The notes: generated from the sequence alone by a model not told the origin. Positions 38,316 through 46,266 are shown, counted from the first letter of the stretch. The stretch: 64,000 nucleotides of DNA from Actinomyces massiliensis 4401292 (GCF_000269805.1 NZ_JH711481.1:268194-332193), one strand, 5' to 3'. A program made the numbers and translations.

Positions 38316-38496
38316 GGAAGATCTCCTCGACGGCGCGCCCGAATAAGCGCGCAATGGCGATGGCGAGCGGTAATGAGGGATCGTACTTCCCCTTCTCGAT
38401 GGAGTTGACGCTCTGGCGCGAGACACCGAGAGCCTTGCCCAACTGCGCCTGAGTGAGACCCTTCTCCTCACGCAGCGCGCGCACGTCATTCTCCAC
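38308..38496 (-). CDS. small XRE/Cro-family regulator
   Basis: The 62-residue protein begins at the GTG at 38496, five bases after AAGGAGG. It consists of one HTH (LREEKGLTQAQLGKALGVSR, then QSVNSIEKGKYDPSLPLAIA) and a short tail ending EEIFHA. This matches the YozG/HipB-like compact regulators that govern the adjacent membrane protein genes. The inverted repeat at 38959-38982 is its likely operator. Confidence 0.92.
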   Translation of the reverse strand: MENDVRALREEKGLTQAQLGKALGVSRQSVNSIEKGKYDPSLPLAIAIARLFGRAVEEIFHA

Positions 38497-38507
38497 GCCG
38501 GCCTCCT

Positions 38508-38600
38508 TCACCGCTGGGACCGATCGTAGCGAAGACGGCACAGGACGAGCGCAGCACCGGCGACGAGGAGACCGGCGGCCGCCACGATGCTCCATCGCCC
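38508..38600 (-). pseudogene. 3' fragment of a small membrane protein gene
   Basis: On the minus strand, GRWSIVAAAGLLVAGAALVL followed by CRLRYDRSQR and a stop aligns with the end of the 72-residue protein at 40219-40437 (GRWHTIAAVAFLITGAALVL, FRLRYERLRR). Its 5' part is missing, because the next gene ends only a few codons upstream in another frame. It is thus a truncated member of the same small-membrane-protein family. Confidence 0.5.
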
Positions 38601-38628
38601 CGGGAAGGGCGCCGCGGACGCGCATGAC

Positions 38629-38874
38629 TCAGTCCTCGGCCGGCCAGTTGGCGGAGTGGACGGCCGCGGAGCGCCGGGCGCGGGAGAGCGAGCTCCTCAC
38701 GACGTCGATCATGGCGACGGCGAATCCGACGATGACCAGGCCCGTGGCCAGGCCCATGAGGAAGTAGTGATCGAGCAGGGCGCCGATGAGCAGAGCGATC
38801 AGGCCGACGCCGAGGATGACGGCGGCGATCCTGGCGGACAGGGACATCTCGCGAATGGCGGCGAAGGACTTCAT
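38629..38874 (-). CDS. small two-helix membrane protein
   Basis: The 81-residue protein starts at the ATG at 38874, seven bases after AGGAG. It has two helices (IAAVILGVGLIALLIGALL and LMGLATGLVIVGFAVAMIDV) and a basic tail. It is the first gene of the XRE-containing unit, downstream of the CTTGACA operator region. Its role is unknown. Confidence 0.7.
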   Translation of the reverse strand: MKSFAAIREMSLSARIAAVILGVGLIALLIGALLDHYFLMGLATGLVIVGFAVAMIDVVRSSLSRARRSAAVHSANWPAED

Positions 38875-38940
38875 GACTGTTCTCCTAACTCCTGTGGGCC
38901 GCGCCGCGGGATCGAGGCCCGTCGACACGTGTCGCGTTTC

Positions 38941-38993
38941 CTTGACATGAAAAGTGTGCTTGACATCGACGAGCTTGTCAAGCTTGCTTGGCA
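38941..38993. promoter_or_regulatory. candidate XRE operator/promoter, CTTGACA repeats
   Basis: CTTGACA (38959-38965), ten bases, then TGTCAAG (38976-38982) is a perfect inverted repeat. A further CTTGACA is at 38941 and CTTGGCA is at 38987. On the minus strand TTGACA can also serve as a -35 element for the gene starting at 38874. The counterpart in the second locus (40972-40995) has the same geometry with CTTGGCA/TGCCAAG. Confidence 0.6.
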
Positions 38994-39761
38994 GCGAGGC
39001 GGGTCGAGCTCTCGCCGGGCCGCCGGCGAGCCGCCAGCGAGCCATCCCCTCGCTCCCCGCTCCGTCGTCTCCTTCACCGAGATCGGTTCGGTTCCGGCTC
39101 GAGTTCGGTTGGTGTGTCGTGGTTGTGTGGTGAGGTGGTGCGCGAGGGGGTTTGTGGTGGGTGGTGGCTGGCGGTCGGGCGTGTTGTGCGGTTTGTGGTT
39201 GGTCGTGGTGGGTGATGGGTCGGGTGGGGCCTGGTGCGGTGGGAGGGGTTGTGTGGTGGTGCCGTTGCTCGTGTGGTTGTGCTCTGCGTCGTGCGGTCGT
39301 GTCTCCGTGCCCGGGCTCGTGTGGTCGTACATGGGCTCACGCGGTCGTACGCTGCGGTGCGGGGTCGTACCCGGGCTCGTGTGGTCGTACATGGGCCCAC
39401 GCGGTCGTACGCTGCGGTGCCGGGTCGTACCCTGGGGAGGCTTTAAGGTACGACTCCGCGGCGCCGGGTACGACCGCGTGGATCTGGGCACGATCCCGCG
39501 GTGTCGGGGGTGCGTCGTGGTCGGGCCCGGCGTGCGGCGCGGCCCGTGCGGGGCGCGGCTCGGCGCCTGCGGAGGAGCGCGGTGACGGTCGCGCGCGGCC
39601 CATCGTCGCGCGGCTCGGTGCTCGTGGGGGGAACGAGTCCTGCTGGGGCACGGCCTCGTCCTGTCGAGGGCGATATTTCGGCGCGAGCCCGGCGTCGTCG
39701 TCGGTCGGAGTCGTGCAGGAATGCCCGGCTCGCGGCCCCGGATCCCGGACGCCGCGTCGCC
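38994..39761. other. non-coding interval with strongly G/T-rich strand and 60 bp tandem repeat
   Basis: No gene is supported. From about 39110 to 39320 the plus strand is dominated by G and T (GGTTGTGTGGTGAGGTGGTG type). Two exact-period 60 bp repeats then follow at 39310-39430. The 22 bp array C begins at 39762. Confidence 0.5.
39310..39430 (+). repeat. 60 bp tandem repeat, two units
   Basis: CCGGGCTCGTGTGGTCGTAC with its continuation is repeated at an exact 60-base interval (39311 and 39371), with only a few differences. Each unit contains the internal motif GGTCGTAC three times. Confidence 0.7.
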
Positions 39762-39825
39762 GAACCGATCTCGGCACGGAACTCGACCGATCTCGAGCCG
39801 GAACCGGACCGATCTCGACGAAAGG
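39762..39825 (+). repeat. 22 bp direct-repeat array C (three units)
   Basis: Two units with the CCGATCTCG core are followed by the terminal unit CCGATCTCGACGAAAGGG. The array stands 40 bp before the hrpB fragment, in the same place and direction as array E before intact hrpB. Confidence 0.72.
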
Positions 39826-39865
39826 GGACAGAGGGGAGAGCACCGCCGTCGACCACAATGGGAGC

Positions 39866-40229
39866 GTGGACCGAACCGCGCCCGACCCGCTCGCCCGATT
39901 ACTCGCCGCCCCTCCCCCGCTGCCCGCCAAGGAAGCCCTCCCCCGACTCCGCGAGCTGCTGACCGGCGTTCCGGTGCGCGGAGTCGTCGTCACCGCTCCG
40001 CCCGGCACCGGCAAGACGACCCTCGTCCCACCCCTGGTCGCCCAGATCCTCACCGCCCCTGACGGCGACCGGCGCGTCATCGTCACCCAGCCCCGGCGCG
40101 TCGCCGCGCGCCGCCGCACGACGCTTGGCGACTCTGCTCGACGAGCCCCTCGGAGCGACCATCGGCTACGCGGTGCGCGGAGAGCGGAGAACCGGCCCGC
40201 GCACGCGCGTCGAGATCGTCACCGCCGGA
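39866..40229 (+). pseudogene. hrpB: truncated, frameshifted copy of the 5' end of hrpB
   Basis: From the GTG at 39866 the product reads DRTAPDPLARLLAAPPPLPA and continues with APPGTGKTTLVPPLVAQ and VTQPRRVAAR, nearly identical to the start of intact HrpB at 46267. One base is lost in the CGCGCGCCGCCGC stretch near 40107 and shifts the frame. Similarity continues in the shifted frame (IGYAVRGE, RVEIVTAG equivalents) to about 40225, where it stops abruptly. The upstream 22 bp repeats are duplicated with it. It encodes no working helicase. Confidence 0.85.
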
Positions 40230-40437
40230 GCCGCTCATAGCGAAGACGAAACAGGACGAGAGCTGCACCAGTAATGAGAAAAGCAACGGCTGCAATGGTG
40301 TGCCATCGGCCGAGGACACTCGCCAGATCTCCGGTGGCGGCGGACTGAGAGATGACCAGAAGCAGAAAGCCGGCGCCCACGATCAACCGGGACCGGCGGA
40401 ACCAGCGACTGTTGGAATGGGCGTGACGAGAGCGCAT
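40219..40437 (-). CDS. small two-helix membrane protein
   Basis: The 72-residue protein has two helices (LIVGAGFLLLVISQSAATGD and IAAVAFLITGAALVLFRLRY). A fragment of a paralogue lies at 38508-38600 in the XRE locus. It follows the 132-residue membrane protein gene by 18 bases and its end abuts the hrpB fragment, where a partner such as an XRE regulator may have been lost. Confidence 0.6.
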   Translation of the reverse strand: MRSRHAHSNSRWFRRSRLIVGAGFLLLVISQSAATGDLASVLGRWHTIAAVAFLITGAALVLFRLRYERLRR

Positions 40438-40455
40438 GGGTCAGAACCAACCTGC

Positions 40456-40854
40456 TTAATCGATGCCAGCGTGGGCACGAGAGTACTGATGGAGATACCT
40501 GATGAGTATCCCGAGGAAGAACGCGGATCCCAGCTGAATACCGATGAGGCCGCCGGTCACCGCGTCGGGCATATTGAGCACGGCCATGAACAGCAGCGGG
40601 AAGCCGCCGATCACGATGAAGGAGGGCAGGAGGACGACGGCTGCACGCCGGTCCAGGACCCCGCTCCCCCAGTGGGCGCGGTAGACGACGGCGATGGCGG
40701 CGAGCAGGCCGATGATGACGAGGGCCACGCCGACGCCGAGAAGATGGTCGCGAAGCTCGGCGGGGACAGCGCGATGCAGGATGACGGCACCGGCTCCCGC
40801 AAGGGCGCCCACAGCGATGAGGGGCGCGGCGATAGCGCCGATGATGCGGCGCAT
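40456..40854 (-). CDS. four-helix membrane protein, function unknown
   Basis: The 132-residue protein has helices at IIGAIAAPLIAVGALAGAGA, LLGVGVALVIIGLLAAIAVV, VVLLPSFIVIGGFPLLFMAV and VTGGLIGIQLGSAFFLGILI. It is first in a unit with the 72-residue protein. The promoter side carries the CTTGGCA/TGCCAAG inverted repeat. No family is recognised. Confidence 0.65.
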   Translation of the reverse strand: MRRIIGAIAAPLIAVGALAGAGAVILHRAVPAELRDHLLGVGVALVIIGLLAAIAVVYRAHWGSGVLDRRAAVVLLPSFIVIGGFPLLFMAVLNMPDAVTGGLIGIQLGSAFFLGILIRYLHQYSRAHAGID

Positions 40855-40971
40855 ACTGTTCTTCTTTCCATTGAGACGTGCGGCAGCGGGAGCAGAGGGA
40901 CCGGTGAGCGATGGAATCGGCGAACGCCGAACTATGTCGCATTTATGATCTATGTGACTTGAATTAGCTTG

Positions 40972-40995
40972 CTTGGCACCGACCTCTTTGCCAAG
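40972..40995. promoter_or_regulatory. candidate operator CTTGGCA-N10-TGCCAAG
   Basis: A perfect 7-base inverted repeat with a ten-base spacer lies between the divergent genes starting at 40854 and 41030. The geometry is identical to the CTTGACA-N10-TGTCAAG site at 38959-38982, with the fourth-from-end base pair changed on both arms. The adjacent AAGCTTGC-type sequence is shared by both loci. Confidence 0.6.
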
Positions 40996-41029
40996 TGTAC
41001 GCGCTGTACTCGAACTTACTTGGGAGGTT

Positions 41030-41390
41030 ATGAACGGTCGGATTGAGGCCGAGGACCTTCGCCAGGATGCGGATTACCAGGCTCGCACCATCGATCATCG
41101 CGTGCTGGGTATTGGCGGGGCGTCATCTGTCACTTAGGTCGTTGGTGACCGACAGCCTCCTTGGCATCTACGCCCACTTCATCGCCAGCCCCATATTCAG
41201 CATGTTCTTGGCAGGATCCATCCTCGGCATCATCGTCTCGCGCCCCTGCCGTCACGACGACGAGCGAGACCCGTCCTCACGCGCCACCGAACTCGAGGGA
41301 GAGAGTGAGGCCGATACATCCGACTCGGCGCGGCACTGGACGCGGCCTTGTGGGCACCGACATCTTCTGCTCGAGCTCGCGAGGCAGTGA
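41030..41390 (+). pseudogene. frameshifted small membrane protein gene
   Basis: From the ATG at 41030, preceded by GGGAGG, the frame reads MNGRIEAEDLRQDADYQART and IDHRVLGIGGA and then stops at 41137. Hydrophobic coding character resumes in the +1 frame as LLGIYAHFIASPIFSMFLAG and SILGIIVSR, continuing to 41390. A single indel near 41125 would join them. It is divergent from the 40854 gene and shares its operator region. Confidence 0.45.
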
Positions 41391-41570
41391 GGACGGGCCT
41401 TGACGCGAGTCACATCAGTAGTAGTATCGGGTGTTATATCAATGTCGGGTGTTGTTATTTGAATGCTTCCCGACAGCCTTGAGGTCTCCGCCAGTCGGCA
41501 GCGCCTCGCCAGTTTGAAGCAGCGCGAAGAGGGGGAACATGTACCGGGACAAGGAACTGGCTGATGGGAG

Positions 41571-42194
41571 TTGGCGGACCGGGAGCGTGTCCGCGCGCTT
41601 GTCGCTTCCGAAGCCTGGAACGGCGGCCAGTACGCGAAGCCTCGATCCGCACCGTTCGAGACGCATGCAGGCAAGACCTTCATGACGTTCCGAGGACCTA
41701 TCGTGCATGCGCCCAAGGCCGATGAGCGCCACCGCGCAGGGAACGCGCACCGTATTGCGACCCGCTGGATCGCAAGCGAGATCATCACTCCCACGCTTCG
41801 TAAAACTCCGGCACCCGGTTTCGCGGCCGACCGCATCTGGACGAGTCACGAGGCGCTGCTCTTCGACTATGAAGCCCCGCAGATCCGCGAATATCGGGAT
41901 CGCCGATACCTCACGAGCACGGCAACACCTTCACCAACAGTCAGGACATCAAGACCCGGCTCGTGGCGGACATACTCGCTGAAGCGACAGAGTTCTCCTC
42001 TGTTCTCCTCGATCGTCCGAGCGTACGGAGTTGCACCAGGCGGATTCCGCCTGGAAACCACGGTGGACGACGTCGACGAGTGCGTCTGGGACCGTGATGC
42101 CCTGATCGACCCGCATCGGTATACGACCGGATGCGATCCACGGCTCAGCTTGATTCAAGCCCAGCACGTCATCGAAAAGTGGGTGGCAGCATGA
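41571..42194 (+). pseudogene. remnant of a class II DAHP synthase gene
   Basis: Several blocks match type II 3-deoxy-D-arabino-heptulosonate 7-phosphate synthases (plant/AroG-II and phenazine PhzC type). These are DRERVRALVASEAW, IWTSHEALLFDYEAPQ, HGNTFTNSQDIKTR in a shifted frame near 41920-41965, and APGGFRLETTVDDVDECVWD with GCDPRLSLIQAQHVIE. The order is correct, but most of the ~400-residue enzyme is deleted and at least one frameshift is present. It therefore cannot supply shikimate precursor. The downstream genes have ribosome sites and look intact. Confidence 0.75.
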
Positions 42195-42253
42195 GCAGTA
42201 TCGGTCTACTCGAGGTCGAGAGCGTAGTCTGCCCGGTGGAGGAGAACCGATGA
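42191..42253 (+). CDS. 20-codon open frame between DAHP synthase remnant and reductase-like gene
   Basis: ATG overlaps the stop of the remnant (ATGA), and the frame MSSIGLLEVESVVCPVEENR ends overlapping the next ATG (ATGA). The tight coupling on both sides suggests either a tiny translated leader or the fused ends of a deleted gene. I do not recognise it. Confidence 0.3.
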   Translation: MSSIGLLEVESVVCPVEENR

Positions 42254-43143
42254 ACGGCCGGTTCGACTCTTCCACAACGGCATTCGAGCCACCGGAGGAT
42301 TACCGTCTCGGCATCCGGGGCGGCCCGTTGCTCCCCAGCGCAGTCCGTGCGCGTTTATCGCCCGCGATCGCGCGCGACATCATCACTGGTGAGCCGGGAC
42401 AGTTCGCTCTTTTCTACTCGGATGTCGCGCCGACGGGGCAGCGCTTCGCGATTGCACTTGCGCTGGCGGGACTCGCAGAGCAGATACCGATCATCAGCGT
42501 CCAGCGAGGCCGCCTCCGGGCAACGTCCGACGTCGCCTGGTGGGAACCAGTCGATGAGGCGGATGCATCGAGGGGGATGCTCGCGAGTAGCACACGGCTG
42601 CCCGCACTCGTCGGACATGCGGGCGTGGTGAGCAACGATCCGTACCGGACGCTAGCGATACTCCGCGACGAGCTGACCGACGTACCGATCGACCTTTACC
42701 CGCCCGACCTCGCCCCACAGCAGCGGGCGTGGACAGAACGCATCTTCTTCGATCTGCATGCCGCTGTCTACCGAGCGGGGTTCGTCACAGATCAGCATGA
42801 ATACGAGACCGAGGTGACCCGCGTTGAGCATCTGTTGAGCGACCTCGACCACCAGGTCCAGAAATCCGAGTACCTGCTCGGCAACGGACCGACCGACGCG
42901 GACGTCTGGCTCTTCACCCTCCTCATTCGATTCGACGTCGTGTATGCGCCGTCCTTCCGACTACACCGATACCGGGTCCGCGACTTCCCATCACTGCACG
43001 ACTACGTCCGGAGACTGTACCGCTCCCCGATATTCCGGATAACGACCGACTTCGACGCGATCACCCGCGGGTACCACCTGGGGATACCGATCCTCAATCG
43101 CGGCATCGTCCCTGTCGGCCCGGACGATCTCTTTCTCCGCTAG
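42250..43143 (+). CDS. glutathionyl-hydroquinone-reductase-like protein without the usual Cys
   Basis: The 297-residue protein follows GGAGGAG. Its C-terminal half matches ECM4/Xi-class GST enzymes (LHAAVYRAGFVTDQHEYETE, YLLGNGPTDADVWLFTLLIR and FDVVYAPSF, with the end GIVPVGPDDLFLR). These enzymes reduce S-conjugated hydroquinones through a CPWA cysteine. Here the equivalent N-terminal segment is SDVAPTGQRFAIALALAGL, with Ala-Pro-Thr in place of Cys-Pro-Trp. It therefore cannot use the normal thiol chemistry and may bind or isomerise a quinone-like compound. Position before an exporter gene supports a self-protection role (inference). Confidence 0.75.
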   Translation: MNGRFDSSTTAFEPPEDYRLGIRGGPLLPSAVRARLSPAIARDIITGEPGQFALFYSDVAPTGQRFAIALALAGLAEQIPIISVQRGRLRATSDVAWWEPVDEADASRGMLASSTRLPALVGHAGVVSNDPYRTLAILRDELTDVPIDLYPPDLAPQQRAWTERIFFDLHAAVYRAGFVTDQHEYETEVTRVEHLLSDLDHQVQKSEYLLGNGPTDADVWLFTLLIRFDVVYAPSFRLHRYRVRDFPSLHDYVRRLYRSPIFRITTDFDAITRGYHLGIPILNRGIVPVGPDDLFLR

Positions 43144-43158
43144 CACTAAGGAGCGCCC

Positions 43159-44355
43159 ATGCAATTCCGTCTCATCATCCTCGCCCTCGGCATGTTCGTC
43201 ATCGGGACAGACGGCTTCGTCATCGCCGGTCTCCTGCCGGACATCGCCCGGGCGACCGACGTGACGACATCGAGCGCAGGCCAGCTCATCACGATCTTCG
43301 CGCTCGTGTACGCGATCGCCAGCCCAATCCTGGCCTCAGCGCTCGGGGGCGTAGAGAGAAAGCAACTGCTACTCGGATCGCTGGCAGTGTTCGTCCTCGG
43401 CAACGTCCTAGTCGCCGTGAGCACGCTCTATCCCGTCCTGCTGGCCGGCCGCGTCATCGCCGCGCTCGGCGCATCCACGTTCACACCCGCGGCACTCGTG
43501 ATCACCGCAGCGCTCGCGACGCCTGAACGACGGGGGCGGTCGATCGCACTGGTGACCTCAGGTCTGACGATCGCGACGATCGTCGGCGTGCCGATCGGCT
43601 CGTTCATCGGCGCCGTCTCCGGGTTCCAGAACGTGTTCTGGTTCATCGTCGCAGTAGGCGTCGTCGTACTCGTGCTGGTGGCCTGGCGGTTCCCTCCCGT
43701 CGCGGCACCTGTTGCAGTGGATCTTCGGCAGCGCCTGCGCACACTGCGACTCCCAGGCGTACCGGCGACGATCATCGCGACCTTCGTCGTCTTCCTCAGC
43801 GCCTTCACCGTCTACAACTACATCGCCGAGTTCTTCGCGATTCGCGCGGGAATCGAGGGCTCACCGCTGTCATGGGTGCTGCTGGCCTTCGGTGTCGGAG
43901 GTGCTATCGGGAACATCCTCGGCGGCGTGCTCTCCGACCGGATCGGCGCTCGAACGACCGTGCTGCTGAGCGTCATGGCGCTCACGGCGGCGTTCGTCAT
44001 GCTCTGGCTCGGCGGCCACATCGCGTGGCTCGCCGTCGCGACCACGCTGTTCTGGGGCATCGCGGGATGGCTACTCGCCCCAGCGCAGCAGCATCGCCTC
44101 GTCGTCGCGGGGCACGAGGCCGCGTCCGTGCTCATCTCCCTGAACTCCTCGGCAATGTACCTCGGGATCGCGGCATCGGGTGCGGTAGGCGGTGCGCTCA
44201 TCAACCTCGTCGGCGTGGAGCAACTTCCCGCCGCAGGCGCGCTGGGCGCACTCGCTGCGGTGCTGCTCGTGGTATTCGCATACGGGAGCCGCACAGTCCG
44301 TGCTGATCATCATGCTGATCATGGGGCCGCTCGGCAAACGGCCGATCCGAGATAG
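43159..44355 (+). CDS. MFS drug-efflux transporter (AraJ/chloramphenicol-resistance type)
   Basis: The 398-residue transporter follows AAGGAG by five bases and has twelve helices. Near the start is the DHA1 pattern LALGMFVIGTDGFVIAGLLP. Loop 2-3 contains ILASALGGVERKQLLLGS, and motif C is VTSGLTIATIVGVPIGSFIG. It should export a small toxic compound by proton antiport. It is co-directional with the reductase-like gene 15 bases upstream and the tandem MarR gene 118 bases downstream. Confidence 0.9.
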   Translation: MQFRLIILALGMFVIGTDGFVIAGLLPDIARATDVTTSSAGQLITIFALVYAIASPILASALGGVERKQLLLGSLAVFVLGNVLVAVSTLYPVLLAGRVIAALGASTFTPAALVITAALATPERRGRSIALVTSGLTIATIVGVPIGSFIGAVSGFQNVFWFIVAVGVVVLVLVAWRFPPVAAPVAVDLRQRLRTLRLPGVPATIIATFVVFLSAFTVYNYIAEFFAIRAGIEGSPLSWVLLAFGVGGAIGNILGGVLSDRIGARTTVLLSVMALTAAFVMLWLGGHIAWLAVATTLFWGIAGWLLAPAQQHRLVVAGHEAASVLISLNSSAMYLGIAASGAVGGALINLVGVEQLPAAGALGALAAVLLVVFAYGSRTVRADHHADHGAARQTADPR

Positions 44356-44473
44356 ATCGCGGCGCCCATCGGCTGCGCCTGACCGGAATACCGGAATATG
44401 GCGGCTCAAAAAGGTCGATCAACATCGGGTAAAGTGGTGTCTGCCGCATGACGGCGGAAATGAGGAGGGTTGC

Positions 44474-45427
44474 ATGGGTGCAAAGGCCAGCGCTTCCGCA
44501 GACCAATCCCAGATGTCGCCCACCACGACCGACGCGTTCTGGTCGTCGATTCGTCACCTCGACAGGCTGCTCAGCAAGGCCGATTCCGCTGCGCTTCGTC
44601 GACACGGCATCACGATCACACAGTACATCGCGATGATGGGTCTGCTGCAGTCGCCGGGACAGTCCGCCGCACACATGTCCCGCTGTCTTGGTGTCTCCCC
44701 CCAAGCAGCACATGCGCTTGTGAAACGACTCGAGGCGCAGGGGTACCTCCATCGGGTGGGAGACCAGCATTCGGATGTCGTCGTGCTCAATCGACTCACC
44801 TCGCTCGGACAGACGACATCTGCGGCTGCAGATGACGCGCTCTCCAGGATCGAGGAAGAGCGTCGCGACCTGATTGGAACGTTGGAGTACACCGAGTTGC
44901 TCGACCTGCTCGCTCCGGCGGTGCACCTGACGAGAGTAGAAGGCGCCCCGGAGCAACTCGACGCCCAGCGACGTATCGAGCAGATCGTGCGGCGACGTCT
45001 CGGGGCGAGCGTCAGGCATCTCGCGGCGGGATTCGCGAGCGACATCACCGGCGAGTTACGCGAGATCGGCCTTACCGCCGCGCAGTACTTCGTCCTTGAG
45101 CAACTCCGCACCGACGAACCGGCGACGATGAGCAGAATCATCCAGGACGCGGGAGTGCCCCAGCAGACCGGGTCGACCGCCCTTGAGGTGCTGACGCGAA
45201 TCGGTGCGGTCGAGTCGTTCGAGTCGGAGAACCACCTGGGGCTTGCGCTCCGGACATTGACCGCCCACGGCGCAGAACTCCGCACACGTGGCCAGGCGCT
45301 TGCGGCCGAGGTGAAGGACCGTATTGCCGACGCCATCGGGACTTCGCACATCTCCCGAGCCGTCGTTCTGCTCACCGTGGTCCGTAATGCGCTGGACACT
45401 AATACAAGAGCGGTCGGTTCTGCCTGA
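44474..45427 (+). CDS. tandem-domain MarR regulator (two winged helices in one chain)
   Basis: The 317-residue protein starts after GAGGAGG. The first MarR unit covers about residues 15-155, with HTH GQSAAHMSRCLGVSPQAAHA and wing RVGDQHSDVVVLNRLTSLG. The second covers about 175-310, with HTH EPATMSRIIQDAGVPQQTGS and wing FESENHLGLALRTLTAHG. Ordinary MarR proteins are ~150-residue homodimers, so this looks like an in-frame duplication forming a covalent dimer. It probably represses the upstream exporter and reductase-like genes in response to their substrate (inference). Confidence 0.85.
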   Translation: MGAKASASADQSQMSPTTTDAFWSSIRHLDRLLSKADSAALRRHGITITQYIAMMGLLQSPGQSAAHMSRCLGVSPQAAHALVKRLEAQGYLHRVGDQHSDVVVLNRLTSLGQTTSAAADDALSRIEEERRDLIGTLEYTELLDLLAPAVHLTRVEGAPEQLDAQRRIEQIVRRRLGASVRHLAAGFASDITGELREIGLTAAQYFVLEQLRTDEPATMSRIIQDAGVPQQTGSTALEVLTRIGAVESFESENHLGLALRTLTAHGAELRTRGQALAAEVKDRIADAIGTSHISRAVVLLTVVRNALDTNTRAVGSA

Positions 45428-45890
45428 TATTACCCAATTCGGCATCAATCGAATTCTTCGTTCCCGGGTCTTGGAAGACATACGGAATCAGCGACCATTG
45501 ACACCCCGTTCTCGATACTGTCCATTTGCGTGGCATTCCGAGCGCACCTGGTATGCCTGGCATACCCGGCATACCAGGTAATGACGTCCGACTGCAGGAC
45601 GGTCAGCGGCTTTCATACAGCGGGATAGTCCTGAACGTCGTCAAACTGCCCCTTTCGCATCACCTTTGGCCGGCGCGCGCCCGAGTGCGGCGGACAGGAG
45701 CACATTCGGCACCACGTGGCGCACGGCCGTTTCGAAAAGCCTTGCCGGGCAGCGGCAACTGCTCCACATAGCCCGCAGCTGAACTCATCGGCGCCATAGG
45801 GGCGCGCTCCTGACAGCGCGAACAGCGTCACCTCGGGGTTCGCGTGGACGGCCGAAGCGTGAGAAGCGTCAGAGATGCACCGCTAGGTGA
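45428..45890. other. intergenic region after the tandem MarR gene
   Basis: No gene is supported. A 12-base-arm inverted repeat lies at 45546-45579. The rest carries no protein-like frame that I recognise. The 22 bp-repeat/palindrome composite upstream of hrpB begins at 45891. Confidence 0.45.
45546..45579. repeat. inverted repeat ACCTGGTATGCC / GGCATACCAGGT
   Basis: Perfect 12-base arms enclose a ten-base spacer (TGGCATACCC) that itself repeats part of the arm. It lies 119 bases after the MarR stop with no T-run, so it could be a factor-independent-terminator relic or a protein site. Confidence 0.55.
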
Positions 45891-45954
45891 GGGCGCCGAG
45901 ATCGGTCCGGTTCCGCGTCGAGATCGGTCGAACTCCGGCTCGAGATCGGTCCGG
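45891..45954 (-). repeat. 22 bp direct-repeat array D (three units, minus strand)
   Basis: On the minus strand, units GGACCGATCTCGAGCCGGAG and so on repeat every 22 bases, with CCGATCTCG cores. The array points away from hrpB, opposite to array E on the other side of palindrome R7. Confidence 0.72.
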
Positions 45955-46000
45955 GCCGACGACGAGCGGCAACGCAATGCCGGCATCAACCGGGGGAGCG

Positions 46001-46069
46001 TCGAGATTGACTTTTTCGCACGAGATCGATGGTGGCACCGTCGATCTCATTCGAGAATGTCGATCTCGA
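46001..46069. repeat. 69 bp palindrome family, mixed-arm copy R7
   Basis: The left arm is of the TTTTTC type (GACTTTTTCGCACGAG), whereas the right arm is of the GAGAATGTC type (CTCATTCGAGAATGTCGATC). The arms mispair in the middle but keep the outer TCGAGAT and inner GGTGGCACC pairing. This suggests recombination between two subfamilies. Confidence 0.8.
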
Positions 46070-46085
46070 CAAGGAGGCGGTGGAC

Positions 46086-46191
46086 GGACCGATCTCGGTG
46101 CGGAGTACGACCGATCTCGGTGCGGGTTACGACCGATCTCGGTGCGGGTTACGACCGATCTCGGTGCGGAGTACGACCGATCTCGGCGACG
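46086..46191 (+). repeat. 22 bp direct-repeat array E (five units)
   Basis: Units GGACCGATCTCGGTGCGGAG and so on repeat every 22 bases, alternating GGAGTAC and GGGTTAC halves. They end with CCGATCTCGGCGACG about 75 bp before the hrpB start. With array D and palindrome R7 it forms a symmetrical composite. Confidence 0.75.
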
Positions 46192-46266
46192 TTGGAAGCC
46201 GACGTCGGAAGCCGGAGGACAAAGGACGAAGGACACGGGGAGCCCGGCACCGGTCACAATGAGCCC

